Source: JADFJB01 sp964464595 (GTDB lineage: Bacteria; Zhuqueibacterota; JdFR-76; DREG01). Taken from it: DNA of 64,000 bases. The notes beneath the pieces are model-generated. The model saw only the letters and a list, made by a program, of their open reading frames with translations, searched no databases and was not told the DNA's origin. A program made the position numbers and the translations under genes. Positions 7,001 to 15,947 of the stretch are shown here, piece after piece. The DNA is taken from NCBI GenBank assembly GCA_964464595.1, contig CAYXGW010000009.1:36370-100369 (forward strand). Reading direction: 5' to 3'. Each line of letters opens with the position of its first letter. The first letter of the stretch is position 1.

Positions 7001-8452
7001 TTATACGGTTTCAGCGAGATTGAATCTCATATTGGGAGGAGTCATAGGACTATGAAGCCCTTTAAAATTTAAGATTAATTTCACTTCACCTTTTCCCATG
7101 TTTAACATACGGGCAATTTCTTCAACACTATACCCAACCGAAGAAAACTGGTAAATCTTTTCCATGGGATCTCCTTCATAAGGTAAGGGATTGAAAGGTC
7201 TCTCATTGAATTCATCTTGAAAAGATGTTTTTGTATTTTTGTGCACATCCAAAGTCTCCATACTCCGATTTTCCACCGGTTTCTTCTCTGGTATTTTTCG
7301 AAATGATTTTTTCTTCTTTTCTTCCTGCATGTTTTTCTGGATTTTACTGAGAACCTCTGTAAAGTGACTTTTATTTATTTTATGCTTCTTCAATTGGAGA
7401 AATTTTCGATTTTTTTTCAGATACAAAATCCACCCCAATAGAAAGCTCATTATGAGAAGAAAAAAGCCAAGCTGTATATAGTTTTTGAAACTAGTGTTGA
7501 AAACTTGCGATGCTAAAGGCGAGTAAGAATTAGTTTCCGGAGATTCAAATGCTGGGATGAAACCGGGGTTTATGTCAGTTATTGTAACTCGGTTATCCTC
7601 AGGTACATCTGCAACATTTGTAGCAATAGCGGAGGAATCCGGTTGTGATAAGCTGTCGCTAGTACTGGTGATATTGCTTTCATTATTACTATTTATACTA
7701 CTTTTGATATCACTATTAGTACCACTTTCATTGTCACTATTATTTTTGATATTCGGCCATGCTATCGAAGAATCATTTTCTATAGAATTAATTTTATTCA
7801 AGTATTCATTAGCTTCACTATATTCGCCGTTTATAAAAACTGCTTTTTTAAAATTATATCTGGCTTTTACCCAATCATTCAATTTATAACGGAGTTTTCC
7901 ACCTAGAAAATATGCTTCAGCATAACCAGGGTTTAATTTTATGGCAAAACGTACATTGGTTAAAGCGTCAGAATATTCACCGTTTTTAAAAAGCTGTATT
8001 GCTTTTTGATAATATTCTTGAGAAAATTTTAAACTTGGTTTTCTCTCGGGTTTAGATATTTTCCGGTTCTCCAAAATGACGATCTTTATATTATTTTTAC
8101 TTTCATTTGTTTTTACGGATAATCTATTCGAAAGGACATTTTTGAAAGCTAACATTACTGTATTATTACCGAGTTCTAAAGCTTGGATATCAACACCTGT
8201 TTCATTTAATGATGCCAATAAGGCATCTTTATTATCCTTCTGAATGGTGAGTGGAGAAATCTTGATAAGTGTAGTTGCCCGGGAATCAAAATTTAATATT
8301 TCATGAGAAACCGGGGTGTGTGTTGTTAAATTTAGTTGAATGCCATTATCAATATTAGTTGTAGATATTTTTTCAATATAATTTTGCCCTAATACATTCA
8401 CTGCCGTTAATAAGATAAATGTTAACGTTTGTAAGATTGAATAGTGCTTCAT
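7001..8452 (-). CDS. Envelope protein: AMIN-like domain, TPR, membrane segment and cytoplasmic HTH-like tail
   Basis: This 483-residue multidomain protein has a signal peptide (about 1-22). An AMIN-like beta region follows (about 25-130), then two TPR-type repeats (about 145-220; YYQKAIQLFKNGEYSDALTNV and the next unit). A Ser/Asn-rich linker leads to a membrane helix (about 325-345) and a basic region. The C-terminus has the pattern GYSVEEIARMLNMGKGEVKLIL, the DUF6115/SwrB-like helix-turn-helix-type motif seen in flagellar-cluster proteins. The topology would join periplasmic repeats to a cytoplasmic regulatory tail. Its exact role is unknown. Confidence 0.6.
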   Translation of the reverse strand: MKHYSILQTLTFILLTAVNVLGQNYIEKISTTNIDNGIQLNLTTHTPVSHEILNFDSRATTLIKISPLTIQKDNKDALLASLNETGVDIQALELGNNTVMLAFKNVLSNRLSVKTNESKNNIKIVILENRKISKPERKPSLKFSQEYYQKAIQLFKNGEYSDALTNVRFAIKLNPGYAEAYFLGGKLRYKLNDWVKARYNFKKAVFINGEYSEANEYLNKINSIENDSSIAWPNIKNNSDNESGTNSDIKSSINSNNESNITSTSDSLSQPDSSAIATNVADVPEDNRVTITDINPGFIPAFESPETNSYSPLASQVFNTSFKNYIQLGFFLLIMSFLLGWILYLKKNRKFLQLKKHKINKSHFTEVLSKIQKNMQEEKKKKSFRKIPEKKPVENRSMETLDVHKNTKTSFQDEFNERPFNPLPYEGDPMEKIYQFSSVGYSVEEIARMLNMGKGEVKLILNFKGLHSPMTPPNMRFNLAETV

Positions 8453-8484
8453 TTATTTTATCTCCTCAACTGCCTTTTCTTTGG

Positions 8485-9705
8485 TTAATTTTTGAATGGA
8501 ATATAAATTTCAAATTTTGTTCCTCGGCCTAATTGGCTGTCCACTGAAATTGTTCCGTCATGTTTTTGCACAATTTGTTTACATATTGACAAGCCCAGTC
8601 CGGTACCACCAGAGGTTTTTTTTGTGGAGTAAAGCGGTTCGAAAATTTTTGTATGATCTTTGGGATCTATACCGGAGCCACTATCTTTTATAGTAATACA
8701 AACACCTGCATCACAGAGGCGAGTCCCGATTGTTAATTTTCCTTTGGCCAACATTGCATGCTCGGCATTGTTAATTAGATTAATGAAAACCTGTTGTAAT
8801 TGAATCGGGTTACCATATATTTTTGGCAGGTCATCCGCTAAATTCGTACTTATTTCAATTTGATTTATTTTCAAATTATGGCACGTTAATTCCAGGGAAT
8901 TGTTAATGACATGGTTAATGTTTATTTCTTCGTCGGTATTTTCATTATCCGTTCCTCGTGCAAAAGATAAGAGCGCATGAATGAGTTTTGATACTCGATT
9001 AGCCTGGGTTTCAATTATTTTCATCTTGTATTGTATCTGGTCGGGTAATGAATTAGATTCGATCAATAATTGAAGGCGTCCCAGAATTGTGGTCATTGGA
9101 TTATTAATTTCATGTGCAATACTTCCGGCTAATTCACCCAACGAAACCATTTTATTCGTCATCTTAAACTGGTTGGTTATTCTTTCAAGTATGCTCTCTT
9201 TTTCAGTTAGTTTTAAGTTTAGTTTGAGAATTTCTATTTTATCTGATATGAGAGTACACAACATTTTAAGATGGTTAAGGACTGATTCATTTTCGAGAAG
9301 AATTGAATTCTCCGGTAAGATTTCAATAACACCTATTGGATGTTTGTTCTGGTGCAATGGCATAAATACGGTTTGTGACGGATTAATTTCATCATAAAAA
9401 AACTCTGTTTCCGAAATAAATACTTCATTGTGAAGTTGAGCCCAGGAAATAATTCCCTCTTCCAATTGGTGGTTTACAAATCCCTGAAATTGCTGCGGAA
9501 ATACATCAGAGACAAAATGCAATTTTTTAGCTTCGTCATATTCAAATAATGTAATACTTTTGCAAGGAAGTATTTTTTGAATTATTTCACGATAACGATT
9601 CAAAAATATTACCCAGTCATTTACGCCATTTAACATTTGGAAAAATTTAATGAAGTCAAACTTTGTACTAACAGATTTATCATTTTCATGCATGGCCAGA
9701 GGCAT
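8485..9705 (-). CDS. Cytoplasmic GAF-type sensor histidine kinase
   Basis: This kinase of about 406 residues has an N-terminal GAF-like sensor (about 15-165). A short coiled coil and HisKA domain follow, with phospho-His in GSIAHEINNPMTTILGRL. A complete HATPase_c domain follows, with N-box FINLINNAEHAM, G1 DSGSGI and G2 GGTGLGL. No transmembrane segment is seen. I chose ATG 9705 because GGAG lies five bases upstream; a GTG two codons earlier is possible. The start overlaps the HDOD gene by about 20 nt. Its position suggests a flagellar two-component regulator that could phosphorylate a sigma-54 activator encoded elsewhere (inference). Confidence 0.88.
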   Translation of the reverse strand: MPLAMHENDKSVSTKFDFIKFFQMLNGVNDWVIFLNRYREIIQKILPCKSITLFEYDEAKKLHFVSDVFPQQFQGFVNHQLEEGIISWAQLHNEVFISETEFFYDEINPSQTVFMPLHQNKHPIGVIEILPENSILLENESVLNHLKMLCTLISDKIEILKLNLKLTEKESILERITNQFKMTNKMVSLGELAGSIAHEINNPMTTILGRLQLLIESNSLPDQIQYKMKIIETQANRVSKLIHALLSFARGTDNENTDEEININHVINNSLELTCHNLKINQIEISTNLADDLPKIYGNPIQLQQVFINLINNAEHAMLAKGKLTIGTRLCDAGVCITIKDSGSGIDPKDHTKIFEPLYSTKKTSGGTGLGLSICKQIVQKHDGTISVDSQLGRGTKFEIYIPFKN

Positions 9706-10645
9706 ATTCACTCCATTGATTTTTTTGGTTATTGCTTAATTTCTTACTCCCCGGGCGGTTTCGGACCAAATCAAACAAGGCTTGTTCTTTTTCGATTTCC
9801 TGACTAATTTTCTTAAAATAGTAGTCTTCATCAATACTGCCATTCCCAGTCAAAACTAAATTTAGTGCAAGAATGGCGCCCTCTTGGAAGCAATTTGTTG
9901 AAAGATCTCCCGAAAAACCTGCACCAATTTTTTTGGTTAAGTAATTTGCAAAATGGATAATCCAGGCAAGCTTAGGATGTTTCAGCGCTAATTGCGGTTT
10001 GTGATGAAAATAGATACCTTCCACAATTGAATCCGAAAGGTTCCATTTTTCTGTAAGCCATGCACCTGCGTGTGCATGGTTGATTCCCGATAATTGCTGT
10101 TCTTCCACTTCAAACATTGGGATATCTTCTTCCATCATTTGTTTGATAATATTTTCAAATTCATTTCTAAAATGCAAGCTAATGACATATTTGCCCAAAT
10201 CATGCAAAAGACCGGTTGCAAAAGCTTCTCCGGCTGGCTGGTAGCCACATTCCCTGGCAAGTAAACGGCTGGCAAGTGCAGTACAAATGGAATGTTCCCA
10301 AAAAAGATAAATATCAAATGGAGCGGTCTTATTATAGCTGGAAAATCGATCTATAACTGATACACTCAATCCGAAATTTTTAAGCGTTTCAAAACCAAGA
10401 ACTACTATCGCCAAAGTAATTGTATTTATCTTTCTTGGGAATCCATAATAAGAAGAGTTTGCAAGTTTCAAAACCTGGGCAGCGAGAACCTGGTCTCCTG
10501 AAATAATTTTATCCAGTGTTTGAGCAGAAGATGAAGGATGATCAATAATCTCAATCATTCTAGCGATCGTTGTGGGTAATGTCGGCAAATCAAAAATATG
10601 CTGAATTGAATTTTTGATTTGTTCTGACTTAATAATTTTGCTCAA
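9686..10645 (-). CDS. HDOD-domain regulatory protein
   Basis: This 319-residue protein is covered by an HDOD domain, an HD-related output module used in signalling. Visible features are LPTLPTTIARMIEIIDHPSSSAQTL at the start, VLKLANSSYYGFPRKINTI, and the core LLHDLGKYVISLHF, which keeps an HD pair. A second helix follows with HAGAWLTEKWNL. The start is TTG with GGAG seven bases upstream. It lies directly after the small orf downstream of fliA, as HDOD proteins often do in flagellar clusters. Confidence 0.87.
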   Translation of the reverse strand: MSKIIKSEQIKNSIQHIFDLPTLPTTIARMIEIIDHPSSSAQTLDKIISGDQVLAAQVLKLANSSYYGFPRKINTITLAIVVLGFETLKNFGLSVSVIDRFSSYNKTAPFDIYLFWEHSICTALASRLLARECGYQPAGEAFATGLLHDLGKYVISLHFRNEFENIIKQMMEEDIPMFEVEEQQLSGINHAHAGAWLTEKWNLSDSIVEGIYFHHKPQLALKHPKLAWIIHFANYLTKKIGAGFSGDLSTNCFQEGAILALNLVLTGNGSIDEDYYFKKISQEIEKEQALFDLVRNRPGSKKLSNNQKNQWSEYASGHA

Positions 10646-10661
10646 AAATATGCTCCAAAAC

Positions 10662-10973
10662 CTAAACTGTTATGTCGATTAGATGTCCCATCTTAGATTC
10701 AAGTTTTTCTGTGTTATCTTCTGATGAATTTTCGGGTCTACGGAATTTCCTTTTCTTTTTTCTTCTGTTGTGGTTCCGATCTTCATCCCGAATCTCTACT
10801 TTTTCTCCTTGTTTTGATTCTTTTGTTGTAGTCGCTTTTTTAGAAGCATCAAGCTTTAATTGCTCTTTTATTTGTTCTTTGGTAACTTCCGGTATTACGC
10901 GTGATGAATCATGAATTTTTTGTACTAAAGGAATCTTTGAAAGATTATCCTGCAAATGTAAGGGCTCTACCAT
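10662..10973 (-). CDS. Small charged flagellar-cluster protein of unknown function
   Basis: This 103-residue protein is strongly charged, with a Lys/Arg-rich centre (RNHNRRKKKRKFRRPENSS) and a conserved-looking hydrophobic end GHLIDITV. I do not recognise a named domain. It sits between fliA and the HDOD gene with a GGAGG ribosome site four bases from its ATG, so it is likely translated. Similar small basic proteins ending in IDITV/IDIRV occur next to fliA in several non-model flagellar clusters (general recollection, not checked). Confidence 0.65.
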   Translation of the reverse strand: MVEPLHLQDNLSKIPLVQKIHDSSRVIPEVTKEQIKEQLKLDASKKATTTKESKQGEKVEIRDEDRNHNRRKKKRKFRRPENSSEDNTEKLESKMGHLIDITV

Positions 10974-10993
10974 AGCCCCTCCTTGTCAATCGT

Positions 10994-11800
10994 TCATGAA
11001 TAAATAAATTCTTTAAGTTTTAACCTAAGGCGTTGAATCGCTTTGGTATGGATTTGAGAAACTCTTGATTCGGAAACTTGCATCACCATACCAATCTCTT
11101 TGAGTGTTAGATCTTCATAATAATACAATGCTAATACTAATTTTTCGTTTTCCGGCAAACTATTCAAATAGTCAACCAGAATATCATTTAACTCATCATT
11201 CTCCATTATTTTAATCGGATCTTCAGATTTAACATTGGTGATCAGATCATACAGACTTCCATTGGTTTCGCTGGACTCATAGAATTCACGATCCAGAGAC
11301 ATCATTGAATTGTCGCCAACCTTAGAAAGCATATGTTCATATTCTTCCAGGTTCATTTGCAATTCATCTGCAATTTCTTCAGCGGTTGCCACACGTCCAA
11401 GCTGCGATTCGATACTTATAATGGCTTTTTCAAGCTTTTTCGCTTTGCTGCGAACCGAGCGTGGTACCCAATCCAAAGCTCTTAGTTCATCCAGGATAGA
11501 TCCTCGAATTCTTGGCACGACATAAGTCTCAAATTTCACACCCATTTTTATATCGAATCTATCAATAGCAGCAAGCAGACCCATTGTTCCCGCGCTTACC
11601 AAATCATCATAATTCACAGAATTGGGAAGCGTAAGAATCATTCTTCCAACCACATATTTTACCAAAGGAAGATATTTTATGAGTAGCCTTTCCTTTAAAG
11701 CTCGGCTCTTGGATTTATTGTACATTTGCCACAAATCATTCGTGTCTTCTTTCTGATTTGCACTTTTATATTCCTTCGCTGCAACTGTCTGCAGTGTCAT
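10994..11800 (-). CDS. fliA: Flagellar sigma factor sigma-28 (FliA/WhiG family)
   Basis: FliA directs RNA polymerase to late flagellar and chemotaxis promoters. The 268-residue protein has region 2 (LPLVKYVVGRMILTLP, YDDLVSAGTMGLLAAIDRFD, FETYVVPRIRGSILDELRALDWVPRS), region 3 and region 4 (LPENEKLVLALYYYEDLTLKEIG, VSESRVSQIHTKAIQRLR). The ATG is preceded by AAGGAGAG. It follows flhG by 19 nt. A matching promoter (TAAA-N15-GCCGAT) is present upstream of cheA at 31105-31131. Confidence 0.96.
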   Translation of the reverse strand: MTLQTVAAKEYKSANQKEDTNDLWQMYNKSKSRALKERLLIKYLPLVKYVVGRMILTLPNSVNYDDLVSAGTMGLLAAIDRFDIKMGVKFETYVVPRIRGSILDELRALDWVPRSVRSKAKKLEKAIISIESQLGRVATAEEIADELQMNLEEYEHMLSKVGDNSMMSLDREFYESSETNGSLYDLITNVKSEDPIKIMENDELNDILVDYLNSLPENEKLVLALYYYEDLTLKEIGMVMQVSESRVSQIHTKAIQRLRLKLKEFIYS

Positions 11801-11819
11801 AACTTTCTCTCCTTTTAAT

Positions 11820-12677
11820 TTAGCTTGTGCTGAACTCTATAATCGACTCATAGCCACTATGTGCCGATTCTAGCCAACGATTCATAATTTTCTCAAGTTG
11901 ATCAATAAATGAACTGGGCTCTTCCGTTAGTGCTAAAGGTTTTTGTTGCTGCACAGATTGCACTACTTCCTCCGAATAATTAAGGCTGCCTAAATAATTG
12001 ATTTGCCTGTGCAAGAATTTTTCTGTAATGAGATCAAATTTCTTATAGGCTTCAAAGGCATCGTCTTCCGATCTTACAAAATTCAAAATTAGGTGTAACG
12101 GTATATGAGGATAAAAATAAGTCATCATTTTAACAACAGCGTATGCATCGGTTATTGATGTCGGTTCAGGTGTGGAAACAACGAATACTTCATCGCAGGA
12201 TGCCAATTCACCAAAAACCAGGGAAGATATTCCTGATGGTGCATCGATGCATACATAATCAAATTTACCGTCTAATTGCTGAAATTGAATTCGAAGGTGG
12301 TTTAAAAATTCATCTTTTGAATTTAACAATTCCAATTCGCCGGAACCTGTCGTTAAAATAGATAAATAATCCTGGTAAGGAAAGATTACATCTTTCAATA
12401 ATTTCTTACCTTGCTTAACATCTAAAAAGCCGAATTCAGGAGCTGTATCAGTCAAAATGGATATATTCGATAAATTTACATCTCCATCAATTAGCAAAGT
12501 CGAGCGCTGGTTTTTAGCTAACAAAAGAGAGAAATTGAGTGCAATTACACTTTTACCGGCTCCACCTTTTCCGGAAGTAATTCCTATCCTTTTGGTTGCT
12601 ATTGAATTTTCAACCCTGGGAAAGGTTTCTTTTCCAGGAATTAGATCTCGTAACTTAGAGGCTTGATCTTTAGTCAT
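11820..12677 (-). CDS. flhG: Flagellar number regulator FlhG (MinD-like ATPase)
   Basis: This 285-residue ParA/MinD-family ATPase has the deviant Walker A GKGGAGKS, the switch region DYVCIDAPSGIS, and the nucleotide-base region LILNFVRSEDDAFEAYKKF. FlhG (YlxH/FleN) limits flagellar number and works with FlhF at the membrane. The ATG overlaps the flhF stop (ATGA), so the two are translationally coupled. In some bacteria FlhG also dampens the sigma-54 activator FleQ; that activator is not in this window. Confidence 0.93.
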   Translation of the reverse strand: MTKDQASKLRDLIPGKETFPRVENSIATKRIGITSGKGGAGKSVIALNFSLLLAKNQRSTLLIDGDVNLSNISILTDTAPEFGFLDVKQGKKLLKDVIFPYQDYLSILTTGSGELELLNSKDEFLNHLRIQFQQLDGKFDYVCIDAPSGISSLVFGELASCDEVFVVSTPEPTSITDAYAVVKMMTYFYPHIPLHLILNFVRSEDDAFEAYKKFDLITEKFLHRQINYLGSLNYSEEVVQSVQQQKPLALTEEPSSFIDQLEKIMNRWLESAHSGYESIIEFSTS

Positions 12678-13885
12678 AATTTTTTCTCTCCCATAATCAT
12701 ATTTGAAATCATCATCGCATTAACTTCCTTGATATCTTCAGGGACATTTTGTCCGGTTGAAATAAATGAAACAGGCTTTCTGGCTTGATGAATGATGTTT
12801 AAAATATTACCGGCTGTCTCTGTTTCATCGTATTTTGTGAATAATAGATTATCTATAGGCAGAATTGAATAATTGGTTAAAACATCTTGCAAATTGGCGA
12901 GATTGCTGGTTAAACTCATCACCAGGCTGATTTCCAGGTTTGGGCACCGGTCCAGAAATTTTGTGAGTTCTAAGATCGCATCCAAATTCTTTTGGCTCCT
13001 TCCGGGAGTATCTATGTAAATGATTTCCATGTCCTGCAATCTTGTTAAGGCATGTTTCATTTCGTTTGGAGAATAAACCACTTCAAGCGGCGCCTTGGTT
13101 ATATTGGCATAGGTTTTAAGCTGTTCGATCGCACCAATTCTATATGTATCCGTTGATATTAATCCTACTTTCCGATTATTGTATACCGTATCAATAGCAG
13201 ATAATTTTGCTATGCAGGTTGTCTTACCAACACCCGTTGGTCCAATGAATGCTTTAATCTTTTTTCCGGAATGTTCGTTTTTGTGAATAGCATCAAATTC
13301 AGAAACATATTTTTCAATATTCTTTCCAAGCATTCCCTTTACTAATTTTCTTGTTACCCTGGTATTGGATTTAATTTCTCGTTCGACTTTTCTTAGTAAG
13401 ACAGCTGCTAATTTTTTTTCTATACCTTTAGAAACCACCATCGCATAAACATCCATGAATATTGGTGGAAATTCGGGATAACCATTATTTTGCAATAGAG
13501 TGGTAATTGAAGCCAATTGGCTTTTTATATCTTCAAATTCACGCCAGGAAGAAAAATTTTCTGTGTTGGAACGGCCGGAGAACGGGTCTTTATTTGAAAA
13601 ATTATGCTGGGAAGAAGCTGGCCTTTCCGATTTACCAAGAAGTGTATTAATCCTGGAAATTGAAGCTGCTGAATTATTGGAGTCAGACGTAAATAATTGA
13701 TTGGCGATATTATTATTTTTTTTATAATCGTCATCCAGGGCGGCTGTAACTTCCACAAATCTTTTCTTTGTTTTGGGATCTGATTTCTCCTGAACATGCA
13801 AAATAATTGCATGGTCTCCCAAAATATCTTTAACTTGTTGCATTGCAACCTTGGTATCTGAAGCGGAGAATTTTTTAATTTTCAT
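12674..13885 (-). CDS. flhF: Flagellar placement GTPase FlhF
   Basis: FlhF is an SRP-type GTPase that marks the site of flagellum assembly. The 403-residue protein has a basic N-terminal B domain with MKIKKFSASDTKVAMQQVKD, a variable linker, an N domain (about 130-205), and a G domain with GPTGVGKTT, DTYRIGAIEQLKTYA, DTPGR and TKYDET. The start overlaps the flhA end by 11 nt and the stop overlaps flhG. Confidence 0.95.
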   Translation of the reverse strand: MKIKKFSASDTKVAMQQVKDILGDHAIILHVQEKSDPKTKKRFVEVTAALDDDYKKNNNIANQLFTSDSNNSAASISRINTLLGKSERPASSQHNFSNKDPFSGRSNTENFSSWREFEDIKSQLASITTLLQNNGYPEFPPIFMDVYAMVVSKGIEKKLAAVLLRKVEREIKSNTRVTRKLVKGMLGKNIEKYVSEFDAIHKNEHSGKKIKAFIGPTGVGKTTCIAKLSAIDTVYNNRKVGLISTDTYRIGAIEQLKTYANITKAPLEVVYSPNEMKHALTRLQDMEIIYIDTPGRSQKNLDAILELTKFLDRCPNLEISLVMSLTSNLANLQDVLTNYSILPIDNLLFTKYDETETAGNILNIIHQARKPVSFISTGQNVPEDIKEVNAMMISNMIMGEKKL

Positions 13886-15944
13886 TGTCTAACCTTACTA
13901 TTCCAATTGATTGAATATCTACTTCACTTGGGATTTCATTATAAGACAATACGGCTGTTTGAGGAAATGCAAGTTCTAATAGCCTTCTCAAAAAGGACCG
14001 TATTGCGGGAGAACATAATATCAAAGGATTTAAGTTTCTGTGTGTCATGATTCCTGATTCCTTTTCAACAGCACGATATAGAGCTTTAAGGGTATCAGGA
14101 GGTAAATTGAGGCCGATATTCTTATTTTGTGCTAAATTATCAGCCAGGTATTTTTCTAACGAAGGCTCAAGAGTCAAAGTGTAAACTACATTGTCTTCTG
14201 ATAAATAGGGTTTATAGATTGTCTTCGCCAAGTTGCCCCTAACAAATTCAGTCAATATATCGGGCTCTTTGGTTAAATTTGAATGGTCAGCTAGAGTTTC
14301 CAAAATTGAGACCAAATCTCTTATAGAAACTCTTTCCCTAAGAAGGTTTTGTAACACTTTCTGCACTTGCCCGATTGTAAGAAGATTTGGAATTAATTCC
14401 TCAACAATTGTATTGTTTTCTTGCTTTACATTATCAACCAAATCATTAACATCTTCCCGCGTCAAAATTTCATCAGCATGCTTTTTGAGAATTTCTTTCA
14501 AATGGGTTACAAGCACAGCACCCGGCTCGATAATTGTGTACCCTTCTTTTTCAGCTTCATCTTTTTTATTCGTCGATATCCAGACAGCAGGTAATCCAAA
14601 AGCAGGATCTTTTGTCTCAATTCCATCAAACTTGTTAGTCAATTCACCAGCCGGAAGGGCCATAATTCTATTTAGATAAATTTCGCCTTTGGCAACTTCA
14701 GCTCCCCTTATTTTAATCACGTAATCCTCTGGTCCCAATCCAATATTATCTCTAATTCTAATTGGCGGTACGATAATACCTATTTCCAATGCGCATTGCT
14801 TTCGAATAGAGGTTATCCTGTGTAAAAGATCCCCGTTATTCTCTTCATCTACTAGTGGTATTAAACCGTAACCTATTTCGATCTCTAATGGATCTACTTG
14901 TAAGTAACGATTGAAGTTTTCTTCTTCATGCTCTTTGCTCTCTTCTAGTTCAGATTGTTTTTGTAATTCAATATCCTTATTAGAAGAGATTACACTTCGA
15001 GCCACAAAAGCACTTAAACTTGCCAAAATAAAAAATGGTAATGAAGGTAACCCCGGAGTAAAACCAAACATGAATAATGAAATTGAAACAATGTATAACG
15101 CTCTGGGTTGACTCAGGATCTGCTTGGTTAAATCTTCACCTAAATTAGAATCCGAAGATGCCCTTGTTACAATTACACCAGCGCTAGTTGACAAAATCAA
15201 TGCGGGTATTTGAGATACCAATCCGTCACCAATTGTCAAAAGCATATAAGTTTGTAAAGCGTCTGATAAATCCATATCTTTTTGAAATACCCCGATGATG
15301 AACCCACCCAGGATATTCACTACAGTTACAATCAACCCTGCAATTGCATCGCCTCTTACAAATTTCGAGGCGCCATCCATAGCTCCGTAAAAGTCAGCTT
15401 CTTTTGAAATTTTTTCACGCCTCGATCTGGCTTCCATTTCATCTACCAGGCCTGCATTTAAATCAGCGTCTATTGCCATCTGTTTACCGGGCATGGCATC
15501 CAAAGTAAATCGTGCAGCTACTTCTGCAATTCTACCAGCACCTTTGGTGATAACCACAAATTGAATAATTACTAAAATCAGGAAAATAATAAATCCGACT
15601 ACATAATTACCCCCAACAACAAAATCACCAAACGCCGAAATGACATTACCTGCGTAGCCATCTCCTAAAATGAGTCGCGTTGAAGCCACATTAAGCGAAA
15701 GTCTAAAAAGGGTCAATATCAGAAGCATACCGGGGAAAACGGAAAATTCGAGTGGTTCTTTTAAATAGAGTGAAACCAGTAACACAGTTAGAGCGAAAGT
15801 GATGTTTACAACCAATAACAAATCCATAAAACCGGTGGGTATCGGCACTATCATGATCGCCAGAATCATGATAATGCCAAATGCAATTAAGATATCGCTA
15901 TGGCCAATAATCCGGGAGATCATATTTCTTTCTGGTTGATTCAC
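13875..15944 (-). CDS. flhA: Flagellar export gate protein FlhA
   Basis: FlhA is the large gate subunit of the flagellar type III export apparatus. The 689-residue length is typical. The N-terminal half has eight predicted membrane helices and the family signature RIAEVAARFTLDAMPGKQMAID with the FHIPEP-equivalent cytoplasmic loop. The C-terminal half is the cytoplasmic ring and substrate-docking domain. The start is GTG at 15944, four bases past the flhB stop and without a strong ribosome site; an in-frame ATG at 15923 (MISRIIGH) is an alternative. Confidence 0.95.
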   Translation of the reverse strand: MNQPERNMISRIIGHSDILIAFGIIMILAIMIVPIPTGFMDLLLVVNITFALTVLLVSLYLKEPLEFSVFPGMLLILTLFRLSLNVASTRLILGDGYAGNVISAFGDFVVGGNYVVGFIIFLILVIIQFVVITKGAGRIAEVAARFTLDAMPGKQMAIDADLNAGLVDEMEARSRREKISKEADFYGAMDGASKFVRGDAIAGLIVTVVNILGGFIIGVFQKDMDLSDALQTYMLLTIGDGLVSQIPALILSTSAGVIVTRASSDSNLGEDLTKQILSQPRALYIVSISLFMFGFTPGLPSLPFFILASLSAFVARSVISSNKDIELQKQSELEESKEHEEENFNRYLQVDPLEIEIGYGLIPLVDEENNGDLLHRITSIRKQCALEIGIIVPPIRIRDNIGLGPEDYVIKIRGAEVAKGEIYLNRIMALPAGELTNKFDGIETKDPAFGLPAVWISTNKKDEAEKEGYTIIEPGAVLVTHLKEILKKHADEILTREDVNDLVDNVKQENNTIVEELIPNLLTIGQVQKVLQNLLRERVSIRDLVSILETLADHSNLTKEPDILTEFVRGNLAKTIYKPYLSEDNVVYTLTLEPSLEKYLADNLAQNKNIGLNLPPDTLKALYRAVEKESGIMTHRNLNPLILCSPAIRSFLRRLLELAFPQTAVLSYNEIPSEVDIQSIGIVRLDNEN

Positions 15945-15947
15945 TTA

